Positions 51,120 through 61,376 of a stretch of 64,000 bases of DNA are shown here, one piece after another. Origin of the DNA: Halotia wernerae (lineage in GTDB: Bacteria > Cyanobacteriota > Cyanobacteriia > Cyanobacteriales > Nostocaceae); contig JAYGHB010000001.1 in assembly GCA_034931985.1 (NCBI GenBank), positions 186,001 to 250,000 on the forward strand, in the 5' to 3' direction. The notes beneath the pieces were generated by a model. The model searched no databases and had not been told where the DNA came from. It worked only from the letters and a program-made list of their open reading frames with translations. The translations under genes and the position numbers were made by a program. Every line of letters starts with the position of its first letter. Positions within the stretch are counted from its first letter, which is position 1.

Positions 51120-51596
51120 ATGAATCTCAAACTCACGGCCGACGCTTGGGTCGGCATCGCGATCCTGGTCTTCGCCGGCATCGTCTATTTCGAGGCGGCG
51201 CAGATTCCCGTCTCGCCGCTTTACGCGCGCGTCGGCCCCGCCGTATTCCCCTATTTCGTCGCCGGCGCGATGGCGCTGCTGGGTGTGGCCCTGCTCGTCC
51301 AAGGTTTGCGCGGCGGCTGGTCGCACGAAGATCCCGAATTGACGCTGAAGCCCGATTGGCACGCGGTGTTCTGGGTGGCACTCGGTCTTGGCATCAATCT
51401 CGCCGCGATCGCCGATCTCGGTTTCACGCTCGCCTCGGCGCTGATGTTCGCTTGCGTCTCGCGCTGCTTCGGCTCCAAGCGCCCGATCGCCGATTTCGGC
51501 GTCGGCTTCGCGCTCGCCGCCCTCGCGTATCTCGGCTTCTCGATCGGCCTCGGCATCAATATCGGCGAAGGCATTCTGGAAAAACTGGTGTTCTGA
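51120..51596 (+). CDS. tctB: Tripartite tricarboxylate transporter small subunit TctB
   Basis: A 158-residue four-helix TctB protein: helices at about 10-28, 40-60, 83-103 and 118-145 (WVGIAILVFAGIVYFEA, GAMALLGVALLVQGL, and GFALAALAYLGFSIGLG). It partners TctA in the inner membrane. The ATG at 51120 lies 12 bp after the terminator T tract with GCCGGGGAACC before it. Its stop overlaps the tctA start (TGATG). Confidence 0.9.
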   Translation: MNLKLTADAWVGIAILVFAGIVYFEAAQIPVSPLYARVGPAVFPYFVAGAMALLGVALLVQGLRGGWSHEDPELTLKPDWHAVFWVALGLGINLAAIADLGFTLASALMFACVSRCFGSKRPIADFGVGFALAALAYLGFSIGLGINIGEGILEKLVF

Positions 51597-53080
51597 TGGA
51601 AACGCTCGCCGATCTCGCGACCGGTTTTTCGGTCGCGCTCACGCCGACCAATCTTCTGTTCGCGCTCGTCGGCACGCTTCTGGGCACGGCGATCGGCGTG
51701 CTGCCGGGTCTGGGGCCGGCCCTGACGATCGCGCTGCTGCTGCCGATCACCTACAAGGTCGACGCGACGGGCGCCTTTATCCTGTTCGCCGGCATCTATT
51801 ACGGCGCCATGTATGGCGGGTCGACCACGTCGATCCTTTTGAACACGCCGGGCGAGAGTGCGACCATCGTCACCGCCCTCGAAGGCAACAGAATGGCCAA
51901 GCGCGGCCGTGCGGGGGCGGCGCTGGCCACCTCCGCCATCGGGTCCTTCGTCGCGGGCACGATCGGCACGGTCGGCATCACCTTCGTCGCCCCCCTCGTC
52001 GTCGAGCTCGCGCTGAAATTCGGGCCCGCCGATTATTTCAGCCTGATGACCCTCGCCTTCGTCACCGTTTCCGCGGTGCTGGGCAATTCGGCGATCCGCG
52101 GGCTCGCCAGCCTCGCCTTCGGCATTTGGCTGGGCCTTATCGGCATCGACATGCAGACGGGCCAAGCGCGCTTCACCTTCGGCCTGATCGAATTGCTCGA
52201 CGGCATCAACGTGATCGTCGTCGCGGTCGGGCTGTTCGCGGTGGGCGAAACGCTGTGGCTCGCCTCGCGTCACGCCCATGGCAAGGACGAGCTGCTGCCG
52301 ATGTCCGGCTCGCTGTGGATGACGCGCGAGGATTGGAAGCGCAGCTGGAAACCGTGGCTGCGCGGCACCGGGCTCGGCTTCTCGATCGGCGCGCTGCCCG
52401 CGGGCGGCGCCGAGATCCCGACCTTCCTGTCCTATTACATCGAGAAGAAGCTTTCGACGAAGCCGGAGGAATTCGGCCATGGTGCTATCGAAGGTGTGGC
52501 CGGCCCCGAAGCCGCCAACAACGCCTCGGCCGCCGGCGTGCTCGTGCCGATGCTGACCCTGGGTCTGCCGACCTCGGCCACCGCCGCGATCATGCTGTCG
52601 GCGTTCCAAAGCTACGGCATCAATCCGGGCCCGCTGCTGTTCGAAACCCAGGCGACGCTGGTGTGGGGCCTGATCGCCTCGCTCTACATCGCCAACGTCA
52701 TGCTGCTGGTGATGAACCTGCCGATGGTCGCGGTGTGGGTGAAGATCCTCGCGATCCCCAAGCCCTGGCTCTATGCCGGCATCATGGTGTTCGCGACGAT
52801 CGGCACCTACGGCATCAGCCAAAGCGTGATCGACCTCGCTTTGCTCTATGCGGTCGGTATCGCGGGCTATTTCATGCGCCGCTTCGACTTCCCCACCGCC
52901 CCCGTCATCATCGGCATGATCCTGGGTCCGCTGGCCGAACAGGAATTGCGCCGCGCGCTGACGATCAGCCAGGGCGACATGACCGTGTTCCTGACACGCC
53001 CGTTGTCGGCCTCGTTGCTGGCGCTGGCACTCCTGGCGCTGGTCGGGCCGCAATTGTGGAAGCTCGGCAAGCGCAGCTAG
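51596..53080 (+). CDS. tctA: Tripartite tricarboxylate transporter large subunit TctA
   Basis: A 494-residue TctA channel with about 11-12 helices. Conserved segments are GTAIGVLPGLGPALTIALLLPITY, the signature IYYGAMYGGSTTSILLNTPGE, then GHGAIEGVAGPEAANNASAAGVLVPMLTLGLPTSATAA. It couples carboxylate uptake to an ion gradient. The start is placed at the ATG overlapping the tctB stop. Its stop shares a CTAG with the convergent DUF1850 gene, the same arrangement as at 3104-3107. Confidence 0.94.
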   Translation: METLADLATGFSVALTPTNLLFALVGTLLGTAIGVLPGLGPALTIALLLPITYKVDATGAFILFAGIYYGAMYGGSTTSILLNTPGESATIVTALEGNRMAKRGRAGAALATSAIGSFVAGTIGTVGITFVAPLVVELALKFGPADYFSLMTLAFVTVSAVLGNSAIRGLASLAFGIWLGLIGIDMQTGQARFTFGLIELLDGINVIVVAVGLFAVGETLWLASRHAHGKDELLPMSGSLWMTREDWKRSWKPWLRGTGLGFSIGALPAGGAEIPTFLSYYIEKKLSTKPEEFGHGAIEGVAGPEAANNASAAGVLVPMLTLGLPTSATAAIMLSAFQSYGINPGPLLFETQATLVWGLIASLYIANVMLLVMNLPMVAVWVKILAIPKPWLYAGIMVFATIGTYGISQSVIDLALLYAVGIAGYFMRRFDFPTAPVIIGMILGPLAEQELRRALTISQGDMTVFLTRPLSASLLALALLALVGPQLWKLGKRS

Positions 53081-53481
53081 CGCGCCGGCGTTCCCGCCGG
53101 ACAGGCGAATAGATCGGTGCCGTCGGGCCCGGGGGGCAGCAGCGCTTCCATCGGTCGGCATTGGCCGTCCCAGCAGATCGTGTAGTCGCGGGTGAACCCT
53201 GCGCGACGCAGCGTCACATGTCCGAGCGGCGCGACGCGGGGGCTGTAGTGGTACCAGCCGTCGCGCAACACGGCGTCCGGCGGCGGCTCCATCCCCGCCC
53301 CGCTGCCCTGGATGCGCGCGGCGACGGGCACGATTTTGCCGTCGTCCGTGACGCGCCAATCCTCCTCCCACCGGATCTTTTCGATCGAGTGGGTCCAGGC
53401 GAGCGTGAACTCCTTCGCCGGAACCGTCGCCCCGATCAGCGACGGCCAGACGCCGAGGCAAAGCGCCGCGAGCGCGGTCAC
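53077..53481 (-). CDS. DUF1850 domain-containing protein
   Basis: A 134-residue exported DUF1850 protein with GTG start at 53481 overlapping the TRAP permease stop (GTGA). It has a hydrophobic N-terminus (MTALAALCLGVWPSLIGA) and the family core FTLAWTHSIEKIRWEEDWRV, then a C-terminal Cys pair (ICWDGQCRPM). DUF1850 genes commonly accompany TAXI-type TRAP transporters, as here, suggesting an accessory role in that system. Function unproven. Confidence 0.85.
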   Translation of the reverse strand: MTALAALCLGVWPSLIGATVPAKEFTLAWTHSIEKIRWEEDWRVTDDGKIVPVAARIQGSGAGMEPPPDAVLRDGWYHYSPRVAPLGHVTLRRAGFTRDYTICWDGQCRPMEALLPPGPDGTDLFACPAGTPAR

Positions 53482-55574
53482 GCCCGCGCGGGCGTTTGGC
53501 GGTTACGCCACCAATGCCACGCGATGAACGCGGCCGACAGGGCGAACCCGAGTTCGTCGGTGATCGGCAGCGCCGCGATCAGCAGCGCGGCCGAACCGGT
53601 CGCGAATGCGCGCTCGGCCCAGTTCAGCGGCCCCAACAGATGGCCGGTTGCCGCCGCCCCCCACAAGCCGATCGCCAGCAGCGCCTTGAAGGTGATGTAA
53701 ATCACCGCCATCGGGCTGTCGGTTTGCAGCAGCAAAGCCGGGTCGTAGACGAACATGAACGGGATCACGAACCCGGCCAGCGCCACGCGCACCGCGATGA
53801 TGCCGATCTTCATCGCCGATTCCTTGGCGATGGAGGACGCCGCGAAGGCCGCCAGCGCCACCGGCGGCGTCAGATCCGCCATGATGCCGAAATAGAAGAC
53901 GAACATGTGCGACTGGAGCAGCTCCACGCCCATGCCGAGCAACGCCGGCGCCACCATCGACGCGGTGATGATGTAGTTGGGGATCGTCGGGATGCCCATG
54001 CCGAGGATAAGGCAGACCACCATGGTCAAGATCAGCGCGAGAATTTTGCTGTCCCCCGCCACGCCCACGACGACGCGCGCGAAGGTACCGCCCAGGCCCG
54101 TCATCGTCAGCGTGCCGATGATGACGCCGACCAACGCGCAGGCGATCGCCACGGCGATGGCGTTGCGCGCACCCTCGGCCAGGCTGTCGAGCATGATGGC
54201 GTAGGTCTCGCGCGCACCCTTGAAGAACGCCGTGACGACCAGCAGCGCCGCGACGAGCCCGACTAGCAGATCGAGATTCTCGGTCTTGAGATACAGGCCG
54301 CCGAGAATGCCGAGTGCGATCCACAGAAAGAAGCGGAACGGCATCGCGCCGAGCTTGGCGGCGATACGCCCGCCTAGGATCAGCACAACGGTGAAGGCAA
54401 GACCGACCGTGCCCGCATAAAGCGGCGTGAATCCGGCGAACAGCAGGTAGACCAGGATCACCAGCGGCAGCAGCAGATACCAGCTTTTCTTGATCGCCTG
54501 CCACGCCGACGGGCATTGATCCTTCGGCAGGCCGGATAGGTTCAGCCGCTTGGCCTCCAGATGCACCATCCAGAAGGCCGATGCGAAATAGAGAATGGCG
54601 GGGATCGTCGCGGCGAGCGCGATTTCCGCGTAAGGCCGGTCGAGATTCTCCGCCATGATGAAGGCGACGGCGCCCATCACCGGCGGCATGATCTGGCCGC
54701 CCATGCTGGCCGTCGCTTCGACCGCGCCGGCGAAAGCCGGGCGGTAGCCAAAGCGCTTCATCAGCGGAATGGTGAACTGGCCGGTCGACACGACGTTCGC
54801 CACACCCGAGCCGTTGATCGTGCCCATCAGCGCCGACGAGACGACCGAAACCTTCGCCGGGCCGCCGGTGTAATGGCCGACCGTGCCCATCGCGATATCG
54901 TTGAACAGCTGGATCATCCCCGCCTTCTCGAGGAAGGTGCCGAACAAAATGAACAGGAAGATGAAGGTCGCAGAGACCTGGATCGGAATGCCGTAGATGC
55001 CTTCCACGCCGCGATAAAGCTGGTGGAGGATCAGGTCGAAATCGTAGCCGCGATGGCCGTAGGGGAATGGCAGTATATCGCCGAAGAACAGATAGGTCAG
55101 GAACAGCGCGCAGATCAGCGGCAGCGCCACGCCCATCACGCGGCGCGCGGCTTCGAACACCATCGCGATGATGATCGTGCCCACGACCATATCCATCGTC
55201 GTGGGATCGGGATAGGTCATCAATTCGACATGGAAGACCCAGTGATAGAAGCCGAGCGCGAAGGCCGCGATCGCGAGGATCCAATCGTAGAACGGCACGC
55301 GCTCGCGCGTTTCGCCGGGCAGCAGCCGCGAACGGAACAGCAGGAACACGAGGAACAGCACGAACCCGACATGCACCGAGCGCACGATGATGCTGGAAAT
55401 CGGATTGAAGGCGGCGGTGTAGATCTGGAACAGCGAGAAGATCACGCCCATCCAGAACACGACCTTGCCCGCGAAGCCGTGCAGCGTGGGCACGTGCCCG
55501 GCCGCCTCTTCCGCCTGTCGCAATGCTTCTTTCGAGATTTCCTCATCGTTTTGCGGCAGAGCGGCGTTCGTCAT
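53478..55574 (-). CDS. TRAP transporter fused permease (4TM/12TM, TAXI type)
   Basis: A 698-residue permease in which the small DctQ-like and large DctM-like parts are fused. The N-terminal part has four helices (from VVFWMGVIFSLFQIYTAAF) and the large part contains IPLMKRFGYRPAFAGAVEATASMGGQIMPPVMGA and LGMGIPTIPNYIITASMVAPALLGMG, typical of TAXI-linked fused permeases. It works with the TAXI binding protein encoded upstream and is translationally coupled to DUF1850. Such systems import dicarboxylates or glutamate-like compounds in other bacteria; the substrate here is unknown. Confidence 0.93.
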   Translation of the reverse strand: MTNAALPQNDEEISKEALRQAEEAAGHVPTLHGFAGKVVFWMGVIFSLFQIYTAAFNPISSIIVRSVHVGFVLFLVFLLFRSRLLPGETRERVPFYDWILAIAAFALGFYHWVFHVELMTYPDPTTMDMVVGTIIIAMVFEAARRVMGVALPLICALFLTYLFFGDILPFPYGHRGYDFDLILHQLYRGVEGIYGIPIQVSATFIFLFILFGTFLEKAGMIQLFNDIAMGTVGHYTGGPAKVSVVSSALMGTINGSGVANVVSTGQFTIPLMKRFGYRPAFAGAVEATASMGGQIMPPVMGAVAFIMAENLDRPYAEIALAATIPAILYFASAFWMVHLEAKRLNLSGLPKDQCPSAWQAIKKSWYLLLPLVILVYLLFAGFTPLYAGTVGLAFTVVLILGGRIAAKLGAMPFRFFLWIALGILGGLYLKTENLDLLVGLVAALLVVTAFFKGARETYAIMLDSLAEGARNAIAVAIACALVGVIIGTLTMTGLGGTFARVVVGVAGDSKILALILTMVVCLILGMGIPTIPNYIITASMVAPALLGMGVELLQSHMFVFYFGIMADLTPPVALAAFAASSIAKESAMKIGIIAVRVALAGFVIPFMFVYDPALLLQTDSPMAVIYITFKALLAIGLWGAAATGHLLGPLNWAERAFATGSAALLIAALPITDELGFALSAAFIAWHWWRNRQTPARA

Positions 55575-55608
55575 GTGCGGAACCGGAGAAAAAGGGGCTG
55601 AAATAGAA

Positions 55609-55639
55609 CCGGCGGCGGCCCGTTTGAAGCCGCCGCCGG
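55609..55639 (-). terminator. Stem-loop between TAXI receptor and TRAP permease genes
   Basis: A 10-bp perfect stem (CCGGCGGCGG/CCGCCGCCGG) with an 11-nt loop lies 28 bp after the TAXI gene stop on the minus strand and is followed by TTCTATTTC. It is a likely partial terminator or mRNA 3'-end protector. Confidence 0.72.
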
Positions 55640-55667
55640 AAGGGCGCCAGATTACCCGACGCTTCGA

Positions 55668-56645
55668 TTACTTCAAGAGCCCACGCTCGCGATAATACCG
55701 CGCCGCGCCGGGATGCAGGGGTGCCGGCGGGTTCTGGAAAGCATCTTCGAGCTTGATGCCGCGCGCGGCGGCGGCGCTGGCGACCATGCGGTCCAGATTT
55801 TCGAACATCGCCTTGGTCATCGTGTAGACCTGATCGTCCGGAACGCGATCCGACGTCACCAGGAAGTTCTTGATCTGCGCCGTCGCGATCGCCTCGTCCT
55901 GGCCGCGATAGGTGCCCGCCGGCACCGTGCCGGGCTGGTAGGCCGGATCGCCGATCTTGGTGATCACGTCGGCGGGAACGGCGACGATCACGATGTCGCT
56001 GGTCGCGGCGACGTCGCGGATCGCGGCCACACCCAGGCCGGCCGAGATCAGCGTTGCGTCGAGCTGGCGGTTCTTGATCAGATCGACCGACTGGCCGAAC
56101 GGCAGGAACTGGACTTGCGAGAAGCCCGTGCCGAGGTTCTGCGGCCCGCCATAGCCCAGCCCCGCCGCCTGGAAGATCGCGCGCGCGTTGACTTCCGTGC
56201 CCGAACGCGCGGCACCGACCGAGATGCGCTTGCCGCGCAGATCGGCGAGCGACTTCACGCCCGATTCCTTCGATGCGACGATCTGGATGTAGTTCGAATA
56301 GAGACCGCCGATGGTGCGCACGCGGGTCAGCGGCTGCGCGAAGCCGACTTCCGCGTTGCCGCGCACGGCGTCCGACAGCGCGTCGCCCAGCGTGAACGCG
56401 ATTTCCGCGCGGCCCTGCTGGATGAGGTTGAGGTTTTCGACCGACGCGGCGGTCGCTTGGTGCTGCACGCGCGCCTGGGGCATCGCTTGCGCGTAGATGG
56501 CTTCGAGCGCCTGGCCGAGCGGGTAGTAGACGCCCGTCGTGCCGCCCGAAACGATATTGATGAACTGCGCATTGGCCGGGGCCGCCGTCGCCAGAACGGC
56601 GCCGAGTGCCGCCGTCGCGAAAGCGAGTTTGCCGTAAAACGCCAT
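55668..56645 (-). CDS. TAXI family TRAP transporter solute-binding protein
   Basis: A 325-residue periplasmic receptor. After a signal peptide (MAFYGKLAFATAALGAVLATAAPANA-QF) comes the TAXI signature INIVSGGTTGVYYPLGQALEAIY, and further on GKRISVGAARSGTEVNARAIFQAAGL and DATLISAGLGVAAIRD. Two ATGs are adjacent (56648, 56645); the second has the better spacing to the GGGAGG ribosome-binding site. It is the first gene of an operon with the fused permease and DUF1850, divergent from the cox locus. Confidence 0.92.
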   Translation of the reverse strand: MAFYGKLAFATAALGAVLATAAPANAQFINIVSGGTTGVYYPLGQALEAIYAQAMPQARVQHQATAASVENLNLIQQGRAEIAFTLGDALSDAVRGNAEVGFAQPLTRVRTIGGLYSNYIQIVASKESGVKSLADLRGKRISVGAARSGTEVNARAIFQAAGLGYGGPQNLGTGFSQVQFLPFGQSVDLIKNRQLDATLISAGLGVAAIRDVAATSDIVIVAVPADVITKIGDPAYQPGTVPAGTYRGQDEAIATAQIKNFLVTSDRVPDDQVYTMTKAMFENLDRMVASAAAARGIKLEDAFQNPPAPLHPGAARYYRERGLLK

Positions 56646-56855
56646 CATGTCCTCCCTTGTGGTTGCGCTAGATAAGCGTCGCGCGTTTGTGCAGGATCGA
56701 TCCGGAACGGTCAAGCCGAACCGGCGCTTTCGCAAGAGCGCCCCCGCCTTTCGCAAGAGCGAACGTCATGGCCGCCGGAACATTCGTGCGGATTGACGCC
56801 GATGCACCGGATCGGGCTATCTCTTCCCAGCGAATCTCCAGCGATCGGCCGTACC
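56646..56855. promoter_or_regulatory. Divergent TAXI / cox promoter region
   Basis: 210 bp separating the TAXI operon from coxG. A CATGTCCTCCCTTGTGG sequence gives the TAXI ribosome-binding site on the minus strand. The tandem 17-bp-like CTTTCGCAAGAGCG motif occurs twice at about 56727 and 56751 and might bind a regulator. No clear promoter hexamers are seen. Confidence 0.35.
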
Positions 56856-57470
56856 ATGAATCTCTCCGGCGAATACAAGCTGCCTTTGCCCCGCCAAGCC
56901 GTGTGGGAAGGATTGAACGATCCCGACGTGTTGAAGCGCTGCATTCCCGGCTGCGAGGAGCTGATCAAAAGCAGCGACACCGAGATGTCGGCGAAAGTCG
57001 CGCTGAAGATCGGTCCGATGTCTGCCAAATTTTCGGGCAAGGTTACGCTGTCGGACATCGACCCACCGAAGGGCTACAAGATCGCGGGCGAAGGCCAGGG
57101 CGGCGTGGCCGGGTTCGGCAAAGGCTCGGCGGTTGTCAGCCTCGAGGAAGATGGCCCCGGCGGGACGATCCTTCGCTACACGGCGGACTCCCAAGTCGGC
57201 GGCAAGATCGCACAGCTCGGCTCGCGCCTGATCGACGCCACCGCCAAGAAATTGGCCGATGAATTCTTCGGCAAATTCGCCGCCGCGATGGGCGAGCGCG
57301 CCGGTCCGCAAGCCGCAACGCCCCCGTCCGATGGTTCTGCCGCAGTGCAAACTAGCGCCCCGGCCCCGGTTTCGGCGCCGTCGGCGTCCGGCGCGGGCCT
57401 GTCGCCGGCGGTCTGGATACCCGCTTTGGTCGCTGCTTTGGCGATTGTCTATTGGCTGGCGTCGCAATAA
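56856..57470 (+). CDS. coxG: CoxG-type protein with C-terminal membrane anchor
   Basis: A 204-residue SRPBCC-fold CoxG protein. The start MNLSGEYKLPLPRQAVWEGLNDPDVLKRCIPGCEEL is canonical, and the fold continues to DEFFGKFAAAMGER. A Pro/Ala/Ser linker and a C-terminal helix (SPAVWIPALVAALAIVYWLA) follow, which in Oligotropha CoxG recruits the molybdenum enzyme to the membrane and handles quinone-linked electron transfer. ATG at 56856 is used; upstream extension lacks family similarity. It begins a coxG-S-L-M order. Confidence 0.88.
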   Translation: MNLSGEYKLPLPRQAVWEGLNDPDVLKRCIPGCEELIKSSDTEMSAKVALKIGPMSAKFSGKVTLSDIDPPKGYKIAGEGQGGVAGFGKGSAVVSLEEDGPGGTILRYTADSQVGGKIAQLGSRLIDATAKKLADEFFGKFAAAMGERAGPQAATPPSDGSAAVQTSAPAPVSAPSASGAGLSPAVWIPALVAALAIVYWLASQ

Positions 57471-57557
57471 CGCACGCGTGCTTGACGCCGCGCCGCCCGG
57501 CGCGGGAGACTTGATCAACGCGAACACCTACGAGTTCGTACACATGGGGGGAGCACC

Positions 57558-58043
57558 ATGCCCAAAGTTTCATTGACCGTGAACGGACGCGCCGTGTCGG
57601 CCGAAGTCGAAGGCCGCACGCTGCTGGTCCAACTGCTGCGCGAGAAGCTGGGTCTGACCGGCACGCATGTCGGTTGCGACACCAGCCAGTGCGGCGCTTG
57701 CGTCGTGCATATCGATGGCAAGTCGGTCAAGAGCTGCACCACTCTCGCCGTGGCCGCCGAAGGCGCCAACGTGACGACGATCGAAGGTCTGGCGAACGGC
57801 AACGAACTCCACCCGATGCAGGCGGCGTTCAAGGAACATCACGGCCTGCAATGCGGCTTCTGCACGCCCGGCATGGTGATGAGTGCGGTCGACCTCGCCA
57901 ACCGCAATTCCGATCCCAGCGAACACGAAGTTCGCGAATGGCTCGAAGGCAATATCTGCCGCTGCACGGGCTATCACAACATCGTCAAAGCCGTGCAAGC
58001 CGGCGCCAAGGCGATGGCGGGGGCCAAAGCCGCCGCCGACTGA
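57558..58043 (+). CDS. coxS: Molybdenum hydroxylase small [2Fe-2S] subunit (CoxS-like)
   Basis: A 161-residue subunit with two iron-sulfur clusters. The N-terminal plant-type ferredoxin domain has Cys40, 45, 48 and 60 (GCDTSQCGACVVH...SC); the C-terminal helical domain has Cys99, 102, 134 and 136 (CGFCTPG, CRCTGY). It passes electrons from the molybdenum site in CoxL to FAD in CoxM. A GGGGGGAGC ribosome-binding site precedes the ATG. Confidence 0.95.
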   Translation: MPKVSLTVNGRAVSAEVEGRTLLVQLLREKLGLTGTHVGCDTSQCGACVVHIDGKSVKSCTTLAVAAEGANVTTIEGLANGNELHPMQAAFKEHHGLQCGFCTPGMVMSAVDLANRNSDPSEHEVREWLEGNICRCTGYHNIVKAVQAGAKAMAGAKAAAD

Positions 58044-58116
58044 TCCCAACCCGCACGAAAACAAGATGCGGGCACACCGACGTTCATAAACGACACGCGG
58101 TTTCAGGGAGGATGAT

Positions 58117-60489
<2,373 letters not shown>

Positions 60490-60501
60490 GGGAGACGGAA
60501 G

Positions 60502-61293
60502 ATGTATGATTTCGCCTATCACAAACCCGCCAGCGTCGCAGACGCGGTGAAGCTGCTCGGCGCCGACGGCGAGGCCAAGCCGCTTGCCGGCGGCCAAACG
60601 CTGATTCCCACCCTCAAGCAGCGCCTCGCCCGCCCGACGGCGGTCGTCGATCTCGGCGCCATCAAGGACCTCGCCGGCATTTCCGTCGCCGGCGGCAAGG
60701 TCACGATCGGCGCCATGACCAAGCACGCCGACGTCGCCGCGTCGGCCGAAGTGAAGAAGGCGATCCCGGCACTGGCCGTTCTGGCCGGCGGGATCGGCGA
60801 TCCGGCCGTGCGCCATCGCGGCACGATCGGCGGTTCGATCGCCAATAACGATCCGGCCGCCGACTATCCGGCCGCTTGCATGGCGCTGGGCGCCACGGTC
60901 AAGACCAACAAGCGCGAGATCGCGGCGGACGATTTCTTCCGCGGTATGTTCGAAACGGCGCTGGAAGCGGGCGAGCTGATCGTCTCCGTTTCCTTCCCCT
61001 TCGCCGAAAAGGCCGCGTATATGAAGTTCGACCAGCCCGCCTCGCGCTACGCGCTGGTCGGCGTGTTCGTCGCCAAAACCGCCGGCGGCGTGCGCGTCGC
61101 GGTCACCGGTGCGGCCTCGGCCGTCTTCCGCTGGAAGGAAGCCGAAGCGGCGCTGTCCAAGAACTTCGCGGCCTCGGCGCTCGACGGCGTCAAGGCGTCG
61201 GCGGACGGTCTCAACTCCGATATTCACGGTTCGGCCGAATATCGCGCCCATCTGATCGGCGTGATGGCCAAACGCGCGGTGGCGGCAGCTTAA
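60502..61293 (+). CDS. coxM: Molybdenum hydroxylase FAD-binding medium subunit (CoxM-like)
   Basis: A 263-residue FAD-binding subunit. FAD contacts are GEAKPLAGGQTLIPTLKQRLA and the segment VRHRGTIGGSIANNDPAADYP. It accepts electrons from CoxS. The GAGGGAG ribosome-binding site lies in the 12-bp gap after coxL. It ends the coxGSLM unit, which is closed by a terminator before the minus-strand chemoreceptor gene. Confidence 0.95.
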   Translation: MYDFAYHKPASVADAVKLLGADGEAKPLAGGQTLIPTLKQRLARPTAVVDLGAIKDLAGISVAGGKVTIGAMTKHADVAASAEVKKAIPALAVLAGGIGDPAVRHRGTIGGSIANNDPAADYPAACMALGATVKTNKREIAADDFFRGMFETALEAGELIVSVSFPFAEKAAYMKFDQPASRYALVGVFVAKTAGGVRVAVTGAASAVFRWKEAEAALSKNFAASALDGVKASADGLNSDIHGSAEYRAHLIGVMAKRAVAAA

Positions 61294-61317
61294 GACTGCC
61301 CCGTACCAAGACTACCG

Positions 61318-61351
61318 GGGCCGGTGTTCTTCGGGGCACCGGCCCTTTCTT
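61318..61351 (+). terminator. Terminator after coxM
   Basis: A 9-bp perfect stem (GGGCCGGTG/CACCGGCCC) with a 10-nt loop followed by TTTCTTTT, 24 bp after the coxM stop. Confidence 0.88.
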
Positions 61352-61376
61352 TTGGGCTTGGCGCTACGCTTGCGGC

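Noticed and set aside
51251..53461. A 736-codon minus-strand frame opposite tctBA
   Set aside because: Mirrors conserved TctA/TctB coding sequence; composition is typical of a shadow frame.
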